Below are positions 1-6,992 of a stretch of 10,702 nt of DNA, one piece after another. The stretch comes from an uncultured Lachnospiraceae bacterium (GTDB taxonomy: Bacteria > Bacillota > Clostridia > Lachnospirales > Lachnospiraceae), in assembly GCA_902796045.1 (NCBI GenBank), contig CADBNQ010000039.1, positions 1 through 10,702 of the forward strand, given 5' to 3'. The position numbers and the translations under genes were made by a program. The stretch's first letter is position 1. Each line of letters opens with the position of its first letter. The notes under the pieces were generated by a model. The model saw nothing but the letters and a program-made list of their open reading frames with translations. It had not been told where the DNA came from and ran no database searches.

Positions 1-1215
1 AAGGAAGGTGTAGATCTTTCCAAGGACAAGATGGCCATGCAGAGGCTTAAGGAAGCAGCAGAGAAGGCTAAGAAAGAGCTTTCCTCCTCTACTACAACCA
101 ACATCAACCTGCCCTTCATCACAGCAACCTCTGAAGGACCAAAGCATTTTGAGATGAACCTGACAAGAGCCAAGTTCAATGAGCTGACTGCTCATCTGGT
201 TGAGAGGACCGTCACTCCGGTTCAGACAGCACTGAAGGATGCCGGCCTTACTTCTTCCGACCTCAGCAAGGTCCTCCTGGTAGGTGGTTCTACAAGGATT
301 CCGGCTGTTCAGGATAAGGTAAAACAGCTCACAGGCAAGGATCCCTTTAAGGGCATCAACCCTGATGAATGTGTCGCAATCGGCGCTTCCATCCAGGGCG
401 GCAAGCTGGCCGGCGACGCAGGCGCAGGCGACATCCTGCTTCTGGATGTCACTCCACTGTCCCTGTCCATCGAGACCATGGGCGGCGTAGCCACTAAGCT
501 GATCGAGCGTAACACAACGATCCCGACCAAGAAGAGCCAGATTTTCTCCACAGCCGAGAACAATCAGACAGCCGTAGATATCCACGTTGTACAGGGTGAG
601 CGTCAGTTCGCAAGAGACAACAAGACTCTGGGCCAGTTCCGTCTGGATGGTATCCCGCCGGCAATGAGAGGGGTTCCGCAGATCGAGGTTACCTTCGATA
701 TCGATGCCAACGGTATCGTCAATGTATCCGCTAAGGACCTTGGCACAGGCAAGGAACAGCACATCACCATCACAGCCGGATCCAACATGTCCGATGAGGA
801 TATCGAGAAGGCTGTCAAGGAAGCTGCTGAGTTTGAAGCACAGGACAAGAAGAAAAAAGAAGCTATTGACGCAAGGAATGATGCAGATAACATGGTATTC
901 CAGACTGAGAAGGCTCTTGATGAAGTCGGTGACAAGATCGCTGATTCCGAGAAGACCACAGTGCAGGCTGATATCACCAAGCTGAAAGAGATTCTGGAAC
1001 GTACCACGATCGACAACATGACAGACAATGATGTGGCAGAGATCAACGCAGCCAAGGAGCAGCTGATGAAGGATGCCCAGTCCCTGTTCGGCAAGATGTA
1101 TGAGCAGGCTCAGGCAGGCCAGGCAGGACCGGGACCCCAGGGTGCCGCCGGTGCTGACGCCAATGCTACCTACGATGCAGACGATGTGGTAGATGCTGAT
1201 TATAAAGAAGTATAA
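1..1215 (+). CDS. dnaK: Chaperone protein DnaK (Hsp70), 3' part; 5' end outside window
   Basis: ATP-dependent Hsp70 chaperone of the cytoplasm that binds unfolded polypeptides and works with DnaJ and GrpE. The reading frame is open from base 1, so about 404 C-terminal residues are present of a protein that is usually a little over 600. Visible parts in order: the end of the nucleotide-binding domain, including LLVGGSTRIPAVQ (fragment residues about 92-104); the interdomain linker and start of the substrate-binding domain, DILLLDVTPLSLSIETMGG (about 144-162); the beta-sandwich with NGIVNVSAKD; a charged helical lid; and a Gly/Ala/Gln-rich tail ending in DDVVDADYKEV, the usual acidic DnaK terminus. 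The first in-frame ATG at base 31 is internal, because the preceding residues KEGVDLSKDK belong to the conserved family sequence. dnaJ follows 136 bases downstream on the same strand. Identification is close to certain. Confidence 0.98.
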   Translation, partial: KEGVDLSKDKMAMQRLKEAAEKAKKELSSSTTTNINLPFITATSEGPKHFEMNLTRAKFNELTAHLVERTVTPVQTALKDAGLTSSDLSKVLLVGGSTRIPAVQDKVKQLTGKDPFKGINPDECVAIGASIQGGKLAGDAGAGDILLLDVTPLSLSIETMGGVATKLIERNTTIPTKKSQIFSTAENNQTAVDIHVVQGERQFARDNKTLGQFRLDGIPPAMRGVPQIEVTFDIDANGIVNVSAKDLGTGKEQHITITAGSNMSDEDIEKAVKEAAEFEAQDKKKKEAIDARNDADNMVFQTEKALDEVGDKIADSEKTTVQADITKLKEILERTTIDNMTDNDVAEINAAKEQLMKDAQSLFGKMYEQAQAGQAGPGPQGAAGADANATYDADDVVDADYKEV

Positions 1216-1253
1216 ACGTAGAGAATAAGACTTTTAAAAGTAAGAGCGTGGGT

Positions 1254-1271
1254 GACAGGGATTTCCCTGTC
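1254..1271 (+). terminator. Hairpin between dnaK and dnaJ, possible partial terminator
   Basis: GACAGGGA (1254-1261) and TCCCTGTC (1264-1271) form a perfect 8-base inverted repeat, more realistically a 7-bp stem with an ATTT loop. It is followed by CCCCTTTCGCTGTTTT, an interrupted and rather poor U tract. It could reduce read-through from dnaK into dnaJ or mark the processed 3' end of the dnaK message. No CIRCE element and no convincing separate dnaJ promoter is visible in the 136-base gap, so I expect some read-through. Function is inferred. Confidence 0.35.
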
Positions 1272-1351
1272 CCCTTTCGCTGTTTTGTGCGATAAGGCCG
1301 TCATGCATCCGATCCGGCAGGTCAGCCTGATTTGCATCCTGGAGGTTTATA

Positions 1352-2524
1352 ATGGCAGATAAGAGAGATTACTATGAGGTCCTTGGAGTAAGCAAGGATG
1401 CCTCAGAAGCAGACATAAAAAGGGCTTACCGGAAGGTGGCCAAGAAGTATCATCCGGACATCAACCCCGGCGATAAGAACGCAGAGGAAAAGTTTAAGGA
1501 AGCAGCAGAAGCTTATGAGGTACTGAGTGATTCCGAGAAGAGGGCCAGATATGACCAGTTCGGCCATGCCGCCTTTGAGCAGGGAGGACCCGGAGCCGGC
1601 GGATTCGGCGGATTTGATTTCGGCGGCGGCGATATGGGAGACATCTTTGGGGATATCTTCGGAGATTTCTTTGGCGGCGGCAGCCGGGGAGGCAGTGCCA
1701 GAAGGAACGGCCCGAGACAGGGCGCCAATCTGAGAGCCTCCGTCCGCATCACCTTTGATGAGGCGATCCGCGGAGTTGAAAAACAGCTGGAGATTGCCCT
1801 GAAAGAAACCTGTAATACCTGCGGCGGCAACGGCTGCAAGCCCGGCACCAGTCCGGAGACCTGTACAAAGTGCAATGGAACCGGGCAGGTGGTCTACACC
1901 CAGCAGTCCATGTTCGGCATGGTGAGGAATGTCCAGCCGTGTCCGGACTGCAACGGTTCAGGGCAGATCATCCGGAACAAGTGCAGCGACTGCGGCGGCA
2001 CAGGCTATATCAAGGTACGCAAGAAGATCAAGGTACCGGTTCCTGCCGGTATCGATAACGGTCAGAGCGTCCGGATCCGTGAGAAGGGTGAACCGGGCAT
2101 CAACGGAGGGCCAAGGGGTGACCTCCTGGTCAATGTCAATGTTTCCCGTCATCCCAAGTTCCAGAGACAGGAATATGACATCTTCTCCACAGAACCGATC
2201 ACTTTTGCCCAGGCAGCGCTTGGCGCCACGATCAAGATTGATACCGTGGATGGTCCGTATGAGTACACGATCAAGCCGGGGACCCAGACAGATACCAGAG
2301 TGCGCCTGAAGAATAAGGGCGTGCCGAGCCTGCGCAATAAGAACCTTCGAGGCAGCCATTTTGTAACCTTTGTGGTCCAGGTGCCCGTTCATATGACAGA
2401 AGCCCAGAAAGAGGCCCTGCGCAATTTCCAGCAGGCCATGGGGGAAACTTCACCAGGAACAGGCAGTGATAAAGCATCTGAAGGAAACGAGAAGAAGGGC
2501 TTTTTCGGAAAGAAAAAGAAATGA
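1352..2524 (+). CDS. dnaJ: Chaperone protein DnaJ (type I Hsp40)
   Basis: Co-chaperone that delivers substrates to DnaK and stimulates its ATPase. It is 390 residues long, normal for type I DnaJ. The J domain (about 5-70) has YYEVLGV and the catalytic HPD at 34-36. A Gly/Phe-rich segment follows (about 73-115). The zinc-binding region has four CxxCxGxG repeats starting at Cys154, Cys171, Cys197 and Cys211. The C-terminal beta domains include the usual PAGIDNGQSVRIREKGEPG stretch. The tail ends in a Lys-rich KKGFFGKKKK. The start is supported by GGAGG at 1341-1345, six bases before the ATG. It lies directly after dnaK, the standard Firmicute arrangement, and overlaps the next gene by four bases. 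Confidence 0.98.
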   Translation: MADKRDYYEVLGVSKDASEADIKRAYRKVAKKYHPDINPGDKNAEEKFKEAAEAYEVLSDSEKRARYDQFGHAAFEQGGPGAGGFGGFDFGGGDMGDIFGDIFGDFFGGGSRGGSARRNGPRQGANLRASVRITFDEAIRGVEKQLEIALKETCNTCGGNGCKPGTSPETCTKCNGTGQVVYTQQSMFGMVRNVQPCPDCNGSGQIIRNKCSDCGGTGYIKVRKKIKVPVPAGIDNGQSVRIREKGEPGINGGPRGDLLVNVNVSRHPKFQRQEYDIFSTEPITFAQAALGATIKIDTVDGPYEYTIKPGTQTDTRVRLKNKGVPSLRNKNLRGSHFVTFVVQVPVHMTEAQKEALRNFQQAMGETSPGTGSDKASEGNEKKGFFGKKKK

Positions 2525-2781
2525 TCAAGGTCTGTATAGTGCTGATCAACATGATCGCATTTTTACTATTCGGGATGGATAAGAAAAGAGCAAGAGAGGG
2601 AAGGTGGCGGATTCCGGAAAGCTGGCTCCTTCTTGCTGCCTTTGCCGGAGGAGCAGCCGGGGCCCTGTCTGCTATGATTGTCTTCCATCACAAGACGAGG
2701 AAGTGGAAGTTCAGGATCCTGGTTCCTTCCTTTCTGATCCTGCAGATTCTTGCCGCCTTTATGATCGCCCAGGGAACATGA
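2521..2781 (+). CDS. Small DUF1294 family membrane protein
   Basis: An 86-residue predicted inner-membrane protein. Two to three hydrophobic segments are visible (about 3-18, 35-55 and 67-83). Between them are the features I associate with DUF1294: FGMDKKRA near residue 17, RIPESWLLL near 30, the Gly/Ala-rich second helix, and FHHKTRKWKF near 55-64. The biochemical role of this family is not established, and I assign none. The start codon overlaps the dnaJ stop as ATGA (2521-2524). No separate ribosome binding site is needed, and translation is probably coupled to dnaJ. Whether it works with the chaperones or simply shares their transcript cannot be told from sequence. Confidence 0.85.
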   Translation: MIKVCIVLINMIAFLLFGMDKKRAREGRWRIPESWLLLAAFAGGAAGALSAMIVFHHKTRKWKFRILVPSFLILQILAAFMIAQGT

Positions 2782-2787
2782 TCCGAC

Positions 2788-2801
2788 AGGGGACAGCCCC
2801 T
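2788..2801 (+). terminator. Weak hairpin after the DUF1294 gene
   Basis: AGGGG (2788-2792), loop ACAG, CCCCT (2797-2801), followed by TTTATT. It has the form of a minimal intrinsic terminator seven bases after the DUF1294 stop, but the stem is only five pairs and the U tract is short. It may partly separate the dnaJ transcript from the hydrolase gene. Confidence 0.3.
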
Positions 2802-2833
2802 TTTATTCTGACAGGCTGCAGCATTTGGTTAAG

Positions 2834-3592
2834 ATGATCAAAAGAGAAGAGTTTTCAATACTAAATAATGACCATAGGATCGTCGGATGGATCAGGAGAG
2901 AAGAAGAAAGGACAGAGACCATGATGCCTCTGGTCATCTTCATGCATGGGGCCCTTCTGGATAAGGACAGCAGGCCCCTGGCGGCGCTGACAGATCTTCT
3001 CACCGGGAAAGGGGCGGCCGTGTTGAGCTTTGACTTTTTCGGACACGGGGAAAGCGGCGGTGACCTGGAAGATATGACGATCGATCACTGGCTGTCTGAC
3101 ATTGAGGCGGTCCTTGCCTATGCCCGGAGTCTCCCCTGGGTGTCTGAGATTGCTTTTGCTGCCCATTCTCAGGGGGCACTTGCAGCTTCTCTGGCAGCCG
3201 GAAGACACCCGGATGAGGTCAGGGCCATGGTCCTCTATGCCCCGGCGGCTGTGATCGCAGATATCGGGAGGACAGGACGCATGCCGAACGGATCTTTTGA
3301 TCCGGCCCGTATCCCTGACAGGATCCCTTTTTTTAACCGGACCATCAAGGGCGAGTATTTCCGCAGGGCCGGAAGGCTTCGGGTCTATGAGACAGCGAAG
3401 AATTACCGGGGACCTGTGTGTATTTTTCAGGGGACCGGAGACCGGCTGGTTCCCGTACGCTATGCCCGCAGGTACCAGGAAGTCTATGAGGACGCAAAGC
3501 TGGTTCTCTATGAGGACGAGGACCATATGTTCCATGCGCACCGGGACGAGGCTGCCGGGATAGCAGCAGGATTTCTTCTTAAAAATATTTAA
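2834..3592 (+). CDS. Alpha/beta hydrolase, probable serine esterase
   Basis: A 252-residue cytoplasmic alpha/beta-hydrolase, with no signal peptide or membrane segment seen. Family landmarks, counted from the ATG at 2834: oxyanion-hole HG at 38-39 in VIFMHGALLDKDS; DFFGHGES at 67-74; nucleophile Ser112 in AHSQGA (a GxSxG variant with Ala in the first position); acidic residue Asp203 in GTGDRLVP; and catalytic His231 in DEDHMFHAH. This layout resembles the feruloyl/cinnamoyl esterase-like group, but the substrate cannot be deduced. An in-frame TTG at 2825 is an alternative start that would add three residues. Neither start has a strong ribosome binding site (ACAGG at 2811-2815 is the best), so I chose the ATG. 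It lies between the chaperone genes and the araM control region, on the same strand as both, with no clear promoter of its own. Confidence 0.85.
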   Translation: MIKREEFSILNNDHRIVGWIRREEERTETMMPLVIFMHGALLDKDSRPLAALTDLLTGKGAAVLSFDFFGHGESGGDLEDMTIDHWLSDIEAVLAYARSLPWVSEIAFAAHSQGALAASLAAGRHPDEVRAMVLYAPAAVIADIGRTGRMPNGSFDPARIPDRIPFFNRTIKGEYFRRAGRLRVYETAKNYRGPVCIFQGTGDRLVPVRYARRYQEVYEDAKLVLYEDEDHMFHAHRDEAAGIAAGFLLKNI

Positions 3593-3641
3593 CAAAAATT
3601 TAATAATTTTATTTTTATTTATAATTTGAGCCTGATATAAG

Positions 3642-3724
3642 AGTGATTACTAATCAAATTTAGAGCGTCAATCTGTTAATCAAAAATGTGATTAATCAAT
3701 TGATGGATTTGATTAGTAATCACT
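3642..3724 (+). promoter_or_regulatory. Operator-like region with long inverted repeat and TTTGATTAAY elements
   Basis: Two arms of 18 bases, AGTGATTACTAATCAAAT (3642-3659) and ATTTGATTAGTAATCACT (3707-3724), are perfect reverse complements separated by 47 bases. Each arm contains its own palindrome, TGATTA-C-TAATCA (3644-3656) and TGATTA-G-TAATCA (3710-3722), with centres 66 bp apart. Between them lie GTTAATCAAA (3675-3684) and the palindrome TGATTAATCA (3689-3698). All share the core TTTGATTAAY, which recurs upstream of the regulator gene at 9183 and the gpsA-like gene. The right arm ends about 15 bases upstream of the -35 box of the araM promoter. I infer binding sites for one or both LacI-type regulators encoded downstream. 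The alternative, an RNA hairpin with a T7 tail ending the hydrolase transcript, is less likely because of the 47-base loop. Confidence 0.6.
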
Positions 3725-3738
3725 TTTTTTGTGGGTAA

Positions 3739-3766
3739 TTGACAAAGAAATCTGACTTGTTATAAT
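3739..3766 (+). promoter_or_regulatory. Sigma-A promoter for the araM-araB operon
   Basis: TTGACA (3739-3744) and TATAAT (3761-3766) are both exact consensus hexamers, 16 bp apart, with a TG extended -10 at 3758-3759. Transcription would begin near 3773, giving a leader of about 87 bases. Such a strong core promoter would need repression or be constitutively high. The operator-like sites lie upstream of -35 rather than over the core. Confidence 0.8.
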
Positions 3767-3859
3767 GGAAGTAACAAAAAGACAAACACTTATTTCGAGG
3801 AGGCAGCAGGAGGATGACTGCAGCAGTCCGAGACAGCGGTTAAAGGAGGATGGTTCCCT

Positions 3860-5206
3860 ATGGCAGGTACACTGGATTTGAATTCTTATCTTGACAGAGA
3901 GATTATGTGCAGCTGCGGACACAAGCATTATTCTGCAGTGAAGAAGATTGATATCGACACAGGCGCAGTAAAGAGACTGCCAGGTCATATTAAAGATTTT
4001 GGATATGAGAAGGTTTTCATCGTAGCAGACAAGAACACCTGGAAGGCAGCAGGAGCTGATGCGGCAGCTGAGCTTGAGAAGGCCGGCATCAGCTATGACA
4101 AAGTAATCCTTGATTACGATGAGGTGATCCCGGATGAGCATGTGATCGGTGAGATCCTTGCAGCAGTAGTGCCGGGCAGCGACCTGATCCTGGCGGTAGG
4201 TTCCGGCACCCTCAACGACCTGTGTAAGCTGATCAGCTTCCGCATGGGTCTTGACTATATCATCTATGCCACAGCCCCCTCCATGGACGGATTCGTTTCC
4301 ATCGGTTCAGCAGTCATTTTAAACCATGTGAAGACGACATTGGACTGCCATGGTCCGGTGGCCGTGATCGGAGATGTCGATGTACTTTCCCAGGCCCCTA
4401 TGCGGCTGATCGCTGCCGGTCTCGGTGATACGCTTGGCAAGTATACCTGTCTCTTTGACTGGAAGCTGTCCCGCCTGATCAATGATGAATACTACTGTGA
4501 AGAGGTGGTGGAGATGGTGGAGACTGCCATCAGCACCGTCATGAAGTACAGCAATGAGGTTAAGAACCGCAAGCCTGAGGCAGTCAAAGCTGTGACCGAG
4601 GCACTGGTCCTGACCGGGATCGCCATGAGCTTTGTTGGCAATTCCAGACCTGCTTCCGGATGTGAGCATCATTTCTCTCATTTCTGGGAGATGAAGGCAT
4701 TTATGCATGGAAAGTTCCCCGCTCTCCACGGGACTCAGGTAGGTGTGGGCACCATCATCGCTCTCTATCTCTATCACATGCTGGAGAAGCAGGAGATAGA
4801 TTTCGCGGCAGTAAAAGCCTCCGGTTTTGACAAGGATGCCTGGATCCGTGAGATCAAAGAGGTCTATGAGATCGCAGCAGACGGTATTATCGCAGTAGAA
4901 GAGAAGTCACAGAAGAACAATGTCGAACAGAGAAATGTGAGACTGGATGTGATCGAGAAGAACTGGGATAAGATCCGGCAGATGATCCACGATGGTCTGC
5001 CTGCTGTGAAGGATATGGAAGATCTTTTCGCCGGTCTTGAGGCACCTGTGAATCCCACACAGATCGATGTAAGCCTTGAGGAACTGTATCAGAGCGTGAT
5101 CTACGCCAAGGAAGTAAGGCCGAGATACACAGTTCTTCAGCTGATCTGGGATCTGGGACTTTCCAGAGAATATGCGGAAAAAACCAGAGACTATTTTTCC
5201 GCCTGA
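3860..5206 (+). CDS. araM: AraM/EgsA-type sn-glycerol-1-phosphate dehydrogenase homologue
   Basis: A 448-residue member of the metal-dependent (iron-ADH superfamily) glycerol-1-phosphate dehydrogenases, which interconvert DHAP and sn-glycerol 1-phosphate with NAD(P)H. It is somewhat longer than the roughly 400 residues I expect for AraM. Visible: an N-terminal CSCGHKH motif at 17-23; the nucleotide-binding VGSGTLND at 113-120; APSMDGFVS near 139-147; and probable metal ligands Asp180 (AGLGD), His270 (SGCEH) and His290 (PALHGTQVG). The start at 3860 is supported by AAAGGAGG at 3842-3849. It is the first gene of an operon with the ribulokinase 92 bases downstream. AraM is found in the arabinose operon of Bacillus subtilis, and the same pairing here supports the name. 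True substrate could be G1P/DHAP or another polyol phosphate/ketose phosphate pair; that part is inference. Confidence 0.85.
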   Translation: MAGTLDLNSYLDREIMCSCGHKHYSAVKKIDIDTGAVKRLPGHIKDFGYEKVFIVADKNTWKAAGADAAAELEKAGISYDKVILDYDEVIPDEHVIGEILAAVVPGSDLILAVGSGTLNDLCKLISFRMGLDYIIYATAPSMDGFVSIGSAVILNHVKTTLDCHGPVAVIGDVDVLSQAPMRLIAAGLGDTLGKYTCLFDWKLSRLINDEYYCEEVVEMVETAISTVMKYSNEVKNRKPEAVKAVTEALVLTGIAMSFVGNSRPASGCEHHFSHFWEMKAFMHGKFPALHGTQVGVGTIIALYLYHMLEKQEIDFAAVKASGFDKDAWIREIKEVYEIAADGIIAVEEKSQKNNVEQRNVRLDVIEKNWDKIRQMIHDGLPAVKDMEDLFAGLEAPVNPTQIDVSLEELYQSVIYAKEVRPRYTVLQLIWDLGLSREYAEKTRDYFSA

Positions 5207-5228
5207 CCAGCCCCAAACAGAACCTGAT

Positions 5229-5256
5229 CTCCCGGAATGATTAAGAGATGCGGGAG
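5229..5256 (+). other. Hairpin in the araM-araB intergenic gap
   Basis: CTCCCG (5229-5234) pairs with CGGGAG (5251-5256) across a 16-base loop and is followed by TTTA. The stem is GC-rich but only six pairs, and the U tract is short. It is more likely to stabilise the araM 3' end or adjust the ratio of the two proteins than to terminate fully. The loop carries GAATGATTAAG, which recurs just after the araB stop. Confidence 0.35.
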
Positions 5257-5298
5257 TTTAAACAACATAAATCCAACCATTTATTAAAGGAGGTCGCT

Positions 5299-6963
5299 AT
5301 GAAAAAATATGCAATTGGTCTTGACTTTGGTACCTTATCAGTCAGAGCACTTCTCGTAGACATCGAAGACGGAAAAGAGATCGCCCAGAGCGTGTTTGAG
5401 TATCCTCATGCTGTAATGGAGACCCACATCCCCACAGGTGAGACACTTCCGCCGGCATGGGCACTCCAGGATCCCGGCGACTACATGGAAGGCCTGATTT
5501 CCGTAGTCCGCGGTGTTATGAAATCGAGCAGGGTTCTCCCGACAGAAGTCATCGGCATCGGCGTGGACTTTACATCCGCAACCATCCTTCCGGTTTACAA
5601 GGATAAGACCCCTCTCAGCATGACAGAAGAGTTTGCCCATGAGAAGCATGCTTACGTCAAACTCTGGAAGCATCACGGCGGTGAGGAAGAGGCCATCCTG
5701 ATCGACAAGATAGCCAGAGAGCGCAATGAAGAGTTTATGAAGATGTACGGCGGCAAGGTTTCCAGTGAATGGACGATCCCCAAGATCCTGGAGACACTCC
5801 ACAAAGCCCCGGAAGTATATGAGAAAGCAGACTACTTTATGGAAGCCCTGGACTGGATCCTCTGGGAGATGACAGACAAGCTGACCACATCTGCCTGCAC
5901 TGCCGGCTTTAAGATGTTCTACCACCATGAGACCGGATTCCCCTCCAAGGAATTCTTTAAGGCACTGGATCCCAGAATGGAGAACTTTGTAGAAGAGAAG
6001 TTCAACATACCGGTTCTTCCAATCGGTGCCTGTGCCGGACACCTGTGTGATGCCATGGCCAAAGAGCTGGGCTTAACACCCGGAACACCTGTTGGTACCG
6101 GTATCATTGACGCCCACTGCGCAGTACCGGGCGGCGGCGTTGGGAAGCCGGGCGAGCTCATGATCATCATGGGTACCTCTTCCTGCCATCTGATGCTGGC
6201 TGACCACAGTGCTCAGATCGAGGGGATCCAGGGAATCATCAAAGATGGTATCATGCCTGGCTTCTTCGGAATCGAAGCAGGACAGTCCTGTGTAGGAGAT
6301 CATTTCGCATGGTTCGTTGACAACTGCGTGCCGGAAGATTATACCCGCCAGGCAAGAGAGAAGGGTATCAGTGTTCACCAGCTCTTATCAGAGAAGCTGG
6401 CAGGCTACAAGGCCGGAGCAAGCGGCCTGGTTGCCCTTGACTGGTTTAACGGCGTACGTTCCCCGCTCATGGACTTTGACTTAAACGGACTGATCCTTGG
6501 TATGAATCTGCTGACCAAACCGGAAGACATCTATCTGGCCCTGATCGAGGCGACTGCATACGGCACCAGAGCCATCGTAGAGAGCTTTGAGAAAGCCGGC
6601 ATTCCTGTAAACAGCGTGGTCTTAAGCGGCGGCATCCCCTCCAAGAACCCGCTGATCGTGCAGATCTATACAGATGTATTAAATCGTGAGATCAAGGTAT
6701 GTGCTTCTGACCAGGCCTGTGCCCTCGGCGCAGCTGTGCTGGGAACAGCCGCAGCTCCGGAGAGCATCACCGGTTATAAGGATGCCAATGAGATCGCTGC
6801 CAAGTTTGCCAAGCTGCAGGACAAGACCTATGTTCCGGATCCTGAGAAAGTGGCAGTCTATGACAAGCTCTACGCAGAGTACAACACCCTTCTTGACTAC
6901 TTTGGAAGAGGCGCCAATGATGTGATGAAGCGCCTCAACAAGATTCGCGAGGAGAATAAATAA
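5299..6963 (+). CDS. araB: Ribulokinase (FGGY family carbohydrate kinase)
   Basis: Cytoplasmic kinase of 554 residues, the normal AraB length (about 560), expected to phosphorylate L-ribulose to L-ribulose 5-phosphate with ATP. Visible: phosphate-1 region GLDFGTLSVRALLVD at 7-21; GVDFTSATILPV at 88-99, which matches Firmicute AraB; KLWKHH at 121-126; probable catalytic base Asp271 in IIDAHCAVPGGG; MGTSSCH at 291-297; PGFFGIEAGQS at 320-330; FNG near 393-395; and the adenosine-motif region VLSGGIPSKNPL at 441-452. The frame is open upstream to an ATG at 5248, but AAAGGAGG at 5286-5293 is placed five bases before the ATG at 5299, so the shorter form is chosen. It is the second gene of the araM operon. 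No araA or araD is present nearby, and FGGY kinases vary in substrate, so other ketoses or polyols remain possible. Confidence 0.85.
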   Translation: MKKYAIGLDFGTLSVRALLVDIEDGKEIAQSVFEYPHAVMETHIPTGETLPPAWALQDPGDYMEGLISVVRGVMKSSRVLPTEVIGIGVDFTSATILPVYKDKTPLSMTEEFAHEKHAYVKLWKHHGGEEEAILIDKIARERNEEFMKMYGGKVSSEWTIPKILETLHKAPEVYEKADYFMEALDWILWEMTDKLTTSACTAGFKMFYHHETGFPSKEFFKALDPRMENFVEEKFNIPVLPIGACAGHLCDAMAKELGLTPGTPVGTGIIDAHCAVPGGGVGKPGELMIIMGTSSCHLMLADHSAQIEGIQGIIKDGIMPGFFGIEAGQSCVGDHFAWFVDNCVPEDYTRQAREKGISVHQLLSEKLAGYKAGASGLVALDWFNGVRSPLMDFDLNGLILGMNLLTKPEDIYLALIEATAYGTRAIVESFEKAGIPVNSVVLSGGIPSKNPLIVQIYTDVLNREIKVCASDQACALGAAVLGTAAAPESITGYKDANEIAAKFAKLQDKTYVPDPEKVAVYDKLYAEYNTLLDYFGRGANDVMKRLNKIREENK

Positions 6964-6986
6964 AAAAGGACTCGAGAACGAGTCCT
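6962..6986 (-). terminator. Intrinsic terminator of the regulator transcript
   Basis: AGGACTCG (6967-6974) and CGAGTCCT (6979-6986) form a perfect 8-bp stem with a 4-base loop. Read on the minus strand it is followed by TTTTTT (complement of 6962-6967), the classic form, six bases after the stop of the minus-strand regulator gene. On the plus strand the hairpin lies three bases after the araB stop but has no U tract behind it, so it should end the regulator transcript better than the araB one. Confidence 0.85.
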
Positions 6987-6992
6987 GAATGA

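Noticed and set aside
309..1094. Long open frames on the minus strand opposite dnaK
   Set aside because: They lie entirely within the well-supported dnaK frame, lack ribosome binding sites and recognisable domains, and are shadows of its codon bias.
1216..1351. A CIRCE/HrcA operator or independent heat-shock promoter before dnaJ
   Set aside because: No TTAGCACTC-N9-GAGTGCTAA pattern is present. The perfect palindrome ACTTTTAAAAGT at 1230-1241 is AT-only in its centre and not a known heat-shock site.
3642..3730. The large inverted repeat as a simple intrinsic terminator of the hydrolase gene
   Set aside because: The T7 tail fits, but a 47-base loop, an AT-rich stem and recurrence of its sub-repeats at another promoter region favour protein-binding sites. 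I keep it only as an alternative.
5248..5298. Upstream extension of the ribulokinase frame to an ATG at 5248
   Set aside because: It has no ribosome binding site and overlaps the intergenic hairpin. AAAGGAGG before the ATG at 5299 and the family N-terminus MKKYAIGLDFGT decide the shorter start.
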